A stretch of 19,184 bases of DNA from Acidaminococcus sp. CAG:917. GTDB taxonomy: Bacteria > Bacillota > Clostridia > Christensenellales > CAG-917. Each line of letters starts with the position of its first letter. The stretch's first letter is position 1. The stretch lies in assembly GCA_000437555.1 (NCBI GenBank), contig FR901025.1, forward strand, positions 23,539 through 42,722. The letters are read 5' to 3'. The notes under the pieces were generated by a model, which was not told the origin of the DNA, did no database searches, and saw nothing but the letters and a program-made list of their open reading frames with translations. A program made the position numbers and the translations under genes. This document shows positions 15,142 through 19,184 of this stretch, in pieces.

Positions 15142-15691
15142 CTATCGATTTTATCGTATAGATTTACAAAAGCTTTTTAAAGACCTAAAGACGATTGCAA
15201 AAGAAATACGGTATCCGCAAAGGAAGTTTTGCAAAAGAATTGCTTAATACTTAAGATTGGCTTTAAAAAACAAAAGGTAAATTTTATTTTATTGAGAAAC
15301 AAAAGTTAACTTTAAAAGCGGAAAAAAAACCAAAGAATCCGTGAGTTTCAAAAGATGTGTTATTCAGGCGATAAAACCGTCGTAGGCGGAATGTAAGACA
15401 AATGAACGTAAGAAACACAAAAAGAAACCAAAAAGAATTTAACATTTAATTTGATTAGTAAAACGTCGCCGAAAGGCGACGTTTTACTTTATGCAACCGT
15501 GTATAGGACGTTTTAAATCGGAAACCGTTTCTTGGCGGCTGCAAAACGGCATAAATTTTTTTTATAATTTAATAAGCTGTTAATAGCGTCCAAAATTGCA
15601 TTGATAAGAATAACCGATTTAACTGTATGCCGACGGGATTTTGCTATAAATTGCGAGATATCTTGAGCTATAAAGCTTTGTTTTTCTATTT
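15142..15691. other. Convergent spacer between nrdR and sigK
   Basis: 550 bp without a supportable gene. The left half is purine-rich on the + strand with a thrice-repeated GCAAA(A/G)GAA at 15197, 15217 and 15231. The main feature is the perfect hairpin at 15457-15488. Nothing recognisable was seen between the hairpin and the sigK stop. Confidence 0.6.
15457..15488. terminator. Perfect 14-bp hairpin, probable bidirectional terminator
   Basis: AGTAAAACGTCGCC and GGCGACGTTTTACT are exact reverse complements around a GAAA tetraloop. The stem ends in A/T pairs on both sides and lies between two convergent genes, fitting a terminator that works in both directions. There is no long T run outside the stem. 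It is 315 bp from nrdR and 203 bp from sigK, so it could instead be a small mobile-type palindrome. Confidence 0.6.
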
Positions 15692-16393
15692 TTAGTCAAA
15701 GTATAAATCTTCTTCTTTAATACGGCATTTAATTTTTTCAAGAGCTTTTTTTTCTATTCTTGAAACGTAGCTTCTTGAAATATTTTGGAAGTCGGCAACT
15801 TCTCTTTGAGTAAGGCAGCCGCTCGAATCCAAACCGTAGCGAAGACTAATAATTTTATATTCCCTCTCGTCGAGCGTTTTTTTTATGAGCGCTTTAAGTC
15901 TTTCCATTAAAATGCTTATCTCCACTTTATCGATTACGGTGTCCGCTTCGGTGGAGATAAGGTCTATAAGCGAAAGTTCGTTCCCGTCACGGTCTACTCC
16001 TACGGCGTCATAAAGGCTTACGTCGTTTTTGTGTTTTTTGCCGCTTCTGAGCGTCATCAAAATCTCGTTTTCTATGCAACGCGAGGCATAGGTAGCAAGA
16101 CCTGTTCCTTTATCGACTTTGTATGTATTTATCGCTTTAATCAAGCCTATCGAGCCGACGGAAATCAATTCGTCGGAGTCGTTATAATTCGAATATTTTT
16201 TGGCGATATGAGCGACAAGTCTTAAATTGTGGGAAATCAAAAGTTCCTTTGCTTTTTCATCTCCGTTTTTTGCAAGTATAAGATATTCTCTTTCTTTTTC
16301 CTTTGACAGCGGCTTAGGAAAAGAATTTTTACCGTCCACGTAAGACGAAAAGATGAGTATATCTTTTAGCATTCCAAAGAAACTTTCTAACAT
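15692..16393 (-). CDS. sigK: Late mother-cell sporulation sigma factor sigma-K (pro-form)
   Basis: RNA polymerase sigma factor for late mother-cell genes. The 233 aa product is intact, with no skin-like interruption. Residues 1-17 form a hydrophobic pro-sequence (ESFFGMLKDILIFSS), followed by YVDGKNSFPKPLS. In Bacillus, SpoIVFB cuts between S and Y in VSYVKNNAFPQPLS, so the equivalent cut would be S17/Y18. Region 2 is visible in NLRLVAHIAKKY, ELISVGSIGLIKAI and LATYASRCIENEILMTLR. VSLYDAVGVDRDGNELSLIDL is the sigma-K linker. Region 4.2 has QREVADFQNISRSYVSRIEK. GGAGG sits 4 nt before the ATG. It is transcribed away from spoIVB and towards nrdR. Confidence 0.95.
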   Translation of the reverse strand: MLESFFGMLKDILIFSSYVDGKNSFPKPLSKEKEREYLILAKNGDEKAKELLISHNLRLVAHIAKKYSNYNDSDELISVGSIGLIKAINTYKVDKGTGLATYASRCIENEILMTLRSGKKHKNDVSLYDAVGVDRDGNELSLIDLISTEADTVIDKVEISILMERLKALIKKTLDEREYKIISLRYGLDSSGCLTQREVADFQNISRSYVSRIEKKALEKIKCRIKEEDLYFD

Positions 16394-16411
16394 TTGGCCT
16401 CCGTGTATTAC

Positions 16412-16440
16412 AATATATGAGCGTTATCGACAAAATTTGA
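16412..16440 (-). promoter_or_regulatory. Sigma-E-like promoter for sigK
   Basis: On the minus strand, TCAAATT (16434-16440), a 14-bp spacer and CATATATT (16412-16419) resemble the sigma-E pattern and lie 18 bp upstream of the sigK ATG. sigK is sigma-E dependent in B. subtilis, so the assignment is reasonable, but both elements have mismatches. Confidence 0.45.
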
Positions 16441-16456
16441 CTAAAAATTATCCACT
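16424..16456 (+). promoter_or_regulatory. Two near-match DnaA-type boxes in the sigK/spoIVB spacer
   Basis: TTATCGACA (16424-16432) and TTATCCACT (16448-16456) each match TTATNCACA at 8 of 9 positions and have the same orientation, 24 bp apart. TTATCGACA also contains ATCGACA, a 6 of 7 match to the reverse of a Spo0A box. These are single-mismatch hits in AT-rich DNA and may be chance. Confidence 0.3.
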
Positions 16457-16518
16457 TATTTACAAGACAAATTAAAAATGAAAAACATATTAGTGGCAAT
16501 TTTAAAGACAATAAAACT

Positions 16519-17511
16519 ATGAATGCAAAAATAGTCAAAATTTCCTTTGTCATAACAATGCTTATAATCGCACTTGCCGTGCTTTGCGGAAGCAGTGTAG
16601 CTTATGCCGAAACCGTGATGATTGGCGGTAAGCCGGTGGGAATAACAATAGGCGCAAAAGGACTCGTTGTCATCGAAACGACTAAAGTTATAACCGATGA
16701 CGGAGCGAAAAATCCTACAGAGGGAAAACTTTTAAAGGGCGATATATTGAAAACAGTAAACGGCAAAGAAGTTTTTACCGTTTCGGATTTAAGGAAATCG
16801 GTAACGGAGAAAAAGTGCACGGTAAACATAGAGAGAAAGGGGGAAACGTTAAGTTTTGAATTTACTCCCGCTCTTGAAGCTCTTACAAAAGAATACAAAC
16901 TCGGACTTTACGTCAAAGAGGAAGTCAGCGGTATCGGAACTATTTCTTTCGTAAAAAAGGACGGAACCTACGGCGCGCTGGGACATAGAATTTCCGACCC
17001 CGAAACGGGATTGACGTTTGAGTATCAATCGGGATATATTTATGACGCCGAAGTAAACGGGGCTAAAATCGGAGATAAAAATGCGCCCGGAGAGCTTAAA
17101 GGAAGATTTAACAAGGCGGATAAAATCGGCACTGTAGATAAAAATACTCCATTCGGAATTTACGGAAAAATAGAATCGTATAACGCCAAAACTTTTGATA
17201 CCGCGTCGATTGACGAGGTAAAAATAGGCAAGGCTCAAATTTATACAACGATAAAGGGCGATGAACCTAAGTTTTACGATATAAACGTTCTCAGGACTTT
17301 CAAACAATCGGACGTATCCGAAAAAGGAATGATAATACAGGTTACGGACAAAAATTTACTGTCGCAGACGGGCGGTATCGTTCAAGGTATGAGCGGAAGT
17401 CCCATCGTGCAAAACGGGAAAATTATTGGGGCGGTGACGCACGTATTTAACGGCGATTATACAAAAGGCTATGCCATATATATTCCTTGGATGTTGAAAA
17501 ACGCGGCATAA
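16519..17511 (+). CDS. spoIVB: SpoIVB-type sporulation signalling serine protease (S55)
   Basis: Forespore protease secreted into the space between the two membranes, where it triggers pro-sigma-K processing. The 330 aa product is shorter than the Bacillus one (about 426 aa). A hydrophobic signal or anchor spans about residues 7-30. A PDZ domain at about 40-115 includes GKLLKGDILKTVNGKEV. The S55 peptidase domain follows, with GALGH (H156), VTDKNLL (D277) and GMSGSPI (S292). The D-to-S distance of 15 residues equals that of the Bacillus triad H236/D363/S378. The ribosome site before ATG 16519 is weak. It is divergent from sigK, the factor whose activation it controls, and precedes a Spo0A-like gene as in the usual spoIVB-spo0A order. 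Confidence 0.95.
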   Translation: MNAKIVKISFVITMLIIALAVLCGSSVAYAETVMIGGKPVGITIGAKGLVVIETTKVITDDGAKNPTEGKLLKGDILKTVNGKEVFTVSDLRKSVTEKKCTVNIERKGETLSFEFTPALEALTKEYKLGLYVKEEVSGIGTISFVKKDGTYGALGHRISDPETGLTFEYQSGYIYDAEVNGAKIGDKNAPGELKGRFNKADKIGTVDKNTPFGIYGKIESYNAKTFDTASIDEVKIGKAQIYTTIKGDEPKFYDINVLRTFKQSDVSEKGMIIQVTDKNLLSQTGGIVQGMSGSPIVQNGKIIGAVTHVFNGDYTKGYAIYIPWMLKNAA

Positions 17512-17572
17512 ACGATTTAGCGTTATAAATGTATGAGAACTAACGACGTATAATATAAATATAAATCGGGGC

Positions 17573-17593
17573 GCGAAGGGTAAAACCCTTCGC
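17573..17593 (+). terminator. Hairpin terminator after spoIVB
   Basis: GCGAAGGGT (17573-17581) pairs perfectly with ACCCTTCGC (17585-17593) around an AAA loop, 61 bp after the stop. Only a loose T-rich stretch (ATTGTTTTATT) follows after about 10 bp, so termination efficiency is uncertain. Confidence 0.65.
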
Positions 17594-18244
17594 CCATTAC
17601 ATATTGTTTTATTGCATTATTTATTATAGTTTTATTTTTTTTAAAATTTAATTAAATTTAATGCACTCTATAAATGCGCTTTATAAATGCAGTATTAAAT
17701 TCGCCATATAAGTGCGGTATATAAGCGCAAAATATAAGCGGTTATAAAAACGGAATACAAATACGATTTATACTCAGCCTGTCAGGTTGTAAAGTCGGCT
17801 TGTATATTTAGCTGTATATTAACTTTTGCATAGAAACTTTAATAAAATAAAAGATAATTAAAACAAATAAATTGGCATGTAATTTAGCACAACCGAATTT
17901 AATGCTCTACAATGCGCCGTTTCAGACGTTGACTACTTTTTAAAACAGCCTTTTATATAATACAATTTATATATTTCAGGATTAATTGTAATACTTTTGC
18001 TTTTTTTAAAGATTTTATTTATCGTTATATATTTTCCTATTTGTGGCAAATCGATTTTGTTTGCATATAATGTATAAACTATTTCTATTTATAATAAAAC
18101 TTTATTGCTTTGCACGGGTGATTTTTTCGGACAAAATACGCCTTATATATGCGGTTTTGTTCATAAAAAAATAGCGACATTATTAGATATAATTAAACAA
18201 AACTTTTTGTTTGTCTTATCGCTCCGTGTGTTAAATTTTGTGGC
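17594..18244. other. Long AT-rich spacer before the Spo0A-like gene
   Basis: 650 bp with very low GC and no supportable gene. This is where a spo0A receiver-domain coding sequence would be expected, and none is found in any frame: the in-frame stop TAA at 18194-18196 closes the Spo0A-like frame upstream. A degenerate 13-bp repeat array occupies 17669-17753. A 78-codon frame at 18105-18341 has no recognisable features. Confidence 0.7.
17669..17753. repeat. Degenerate array of TATAA(A/G)(T)GCG units, period about 13 bp
   Basis: Related cores start at 17669 (TATAAATGCG), 17682 (TATAAATGCA), 17707 (TATAAGTGCG), 17720 (TATAAGCGC), 17733 (TATAAGCGG) and 17743 (TATAAAAACGG). The intervals are 13, 25, 13, 13 and 10 bp. 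A further TATAAATGTA lies at 17524. Confidence 0.55.
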
Positions 18245-18574
18245 GTGGAAAGAAAGGTTAAAGAATATTTATTGTCGCTCGGCTTTATGCCGAACAAATG
18301 CGGTTATCATTTTTTGTGCGATATTTTGTGCTCCGCTTTAAGCGGTGAAGAGATACTTCCTTTAAAGTTTAAAGCCTATACAAGGCTGGGAACAAAATAT
18401 CATAAATCGGTTGACTGTATAGAAAAAGACATTCAAAACGCAATTTCATTTGCGTGGCTCAGCGGTGACGTCGACAAACTCTACAGAGAGTTTGGTGAAA
18501 CGATAGATATGAAAAAAGGAAAGCCGAGCAATAAGCATTTTATATTGACGGCGATTGAATCGATTGAAAGGTAA
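18245..18574 (+). CDS. Receiver-less Spo0A: stand-alone Spo0A C-terminal DNA-binding domain
   Basis: Predicted DNA-binding protein of 109 aa consisting only of the domain that forms the C-terminal half of Spo0A. Shared landmarks with Bacillus Spo0A include YLLSLG near the start, GYHFLCDIL, the IEKDIQNAI..AW..GDVD block around the helix-turn-helix, and a final KGKPSNKHFI segment (Bacillus KAKPTNSEFI). There is no phospho-receiver domain and no aspartate pocket. The only bacterial-type start in frame after the upstream TAA (18194-18196) is the GTG at 18245, with no ribosome site. Several positions in the recognition helix differ from Bacillus, where arginines are replaced by C, K or Q, so DNA specificity may differ. 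It sits in the canonical spo0A slot after spoIVB. It may be a functional constitutive regulator or the remnant of a truncated spo0A. Confidence 0.8.
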   Translation: MERKVKEYLLSLGFMPNKCGYHFLCDILCSALSGEEILPLKFKAYTRLGTKYHKSVDCIEKDIQNAISFAWLSGDVDKLYREFGETIDMKKGKPSNKHFILTAIESIER

Positions 18575-19151
18575 ATACGGAGTAAACAGACTTGACGCCT
18601 TCAAGTATGAGGCGAAACAATTTTTAGACGGCAACAAAAAGTATATTCTTATTATGGTTGCCGTATTTGTCCTTGCGCTCGTTATCGGCATAGTAATAGG
18701 TTCGACGTCGGGTATAAAACGCTTTAACGAAGACGAGTTGATTTTCGGCTCTTGGCGTTTTTTTGCAAGGACGCTTTTAATGTTGCTTCCCGTATATGTA
18801 TTTGTTGTTTTTTCCGCCGTCAATTTTTTGTTTATTGTTTTATCCTATGCCATGCTTGCCGTTTGGGGAATTTTCTTTGGCAGGGCAATGTGCATTCTGG
18901 TGGCATGTCTGGGGTTCAGCGGCGTTTTAAATCTTGTTTTAATATATTTGCCTATATGTTTCTTCTCCTTAATTTTTGTAATGATAAGCCTTGCATACAG
19001 CGTGTCGCAATTTCCCGTGACAGGGTGCAAGGCTTGGCAGCAGCTTAAACCTGTCCTGGCAACGGTGGGAATTATGGCGGCTATCAATCTTGTTTTAAAT
19101 TTAATAATTATATTCATTTGCGGGTTGATTATCGATGTTATTGTGGTATAA
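18564..19151 (+). CDS. spoIIM: Probable stage II sporulation protein M (SpoIIM-like) membrane protein
   Basis: Integral membrane protein of about 195 aa. Hydrophobic segments lie at about residues 27-48, 70-115, 120-150 and 165-195. The pattern of a first helix ending in a GIVIGS-like motif, a long loop, then FFGRAMCILVACLGFSG and a helix pair resembles SpoIIM/DUF95 proteins, which act in septal peptidoglycan removal during engulfment. spoIIM follows spo0A closely in several Clostridia, which supports the call. No ATG is available before residue 34; the start is a TTG at 18564 or 18555, overlapping the Spo0A-like gene by 11 or 20 bp, and neither has a good ribosome site. The assignment rests on hydrophobic profile and context, so it is moderate. 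Confidence 0.5.
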   Translation: MKGKYGVNRLDAFKYEAKQFLDGNKKYILIMVAVFVLALVIGIVIGSTSGIKRFNEDELIFGSWRFFARTLLMLLPVYVFVVFSAVNFLFIVLSYAMLAVWGIFFGRAMCILVACLGFSGVLNLVLIYLPICFFSLIFVMISLAYSVSQFPVTGCKAWQQLKPVLATVGIMAAINLVLNLIIIFICGLIIDVIVV

Positions 19152-19184
19152 TTATTTTTGATGAGAGCATTTATTTTAGTTTTA

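Noticed and set aside
18105..18341. 78-codon frame overlapping the start of the Spo0A-like gene
   Set aside because: It runs out of frame with the clearly conserved Spo0A domain, lacks a ribosome site, and bears no resemblance to a receiver domain.
19161..19184. Possible start of another gene at the right edge (ATG followed by MRAFILVL)
   Set aside because: Only eight codons are visible and there is no ribosome site, so it cannot be told from chance.

Overview
The window is a 19.2 kb piece of chromosome from a spore-forming Firmicute, most likely an uncultured member of the Clostridia. The evidence is a division and cell wall (dcw) cluster that runs into ftsZ, spoIIGA, sigE and sigG, followed by the late sporulation genes sigK and spoIVB. 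Coding DNA is of moderate GC and the spacers are very AT-rich. MurE carries the DNPR motif, which points to meso-diaminopimelate peptidoglycan. I see no rRNA, tRNA, CRISPR array, transposase or phage gene; everything recognisable is core cell-cycle or sporulation machinery. The lineage is inferred from gene content only.

Layout. (1) 2-6191, all +: murE (5' end outside the window), mraY, murD, ftsW, murA. The genes overlap or nearly touch and look like one operon. murF and murG are missing from their usual places. (2) 6254-9981: ftsQ/divIB with its own promoter, then a two-gene ftsA-like/ftsZ unit behind a perfect consensus sigma-A promoter, closed by a hairpin terminator. The FtsA-like protein is strongly diverged in its nucleotide-binding motifs. 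(3) 9982-13743: spoIIGA, sigE and sigG, separated by unusually long AT-rich spacers. These hold a Spo0A box upstream of spoIIGA, a 34-bp tandem duplication between spoIIGA and sigE, and a cluster of ATTGC/GCAAT words before sigG. (4) 13744-15691: a spacer with two perfect inverted DnaA boxes beside a 14% GC tract, then divergent ylmC/ymxH (-) and nrdR (+), then a convergent spacer with a 14-bp perfect hairpin. (5) 15692-17593: sigK (-) and spoIVB (+) back to back. (6) 17594-19184: a long AT-rich spacer with a degenerate 13-bp repeat array, a small gene encoding only the DNA-binding domain of Spo0A, and an overlapping SpoIIM-like membrane protein.

How the genes work together. Regions 1-2 make lipid II precursor steps and the division septum. 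Regions 3-6 carry much of the compartment-specific sigma cascade. SpoIIGA would process pro-sigma-E in the mother cell. Sigma-G acts in the forespore. SpoIVB is the forespore signal that leads to pro-sigma-K processing, and this sigK retains an apparent pro-sequence. Similar sigma-E-type promoters are proposed before sigK and ylmC.

The most unusual items are the receiver-less Spo0A in the canonical spo0A locus, the diverged FtsA, the coiled-coil extension on FtsW, the inverted DnaA-box pair, and several small tandem repeat arrays confined to the spacers.
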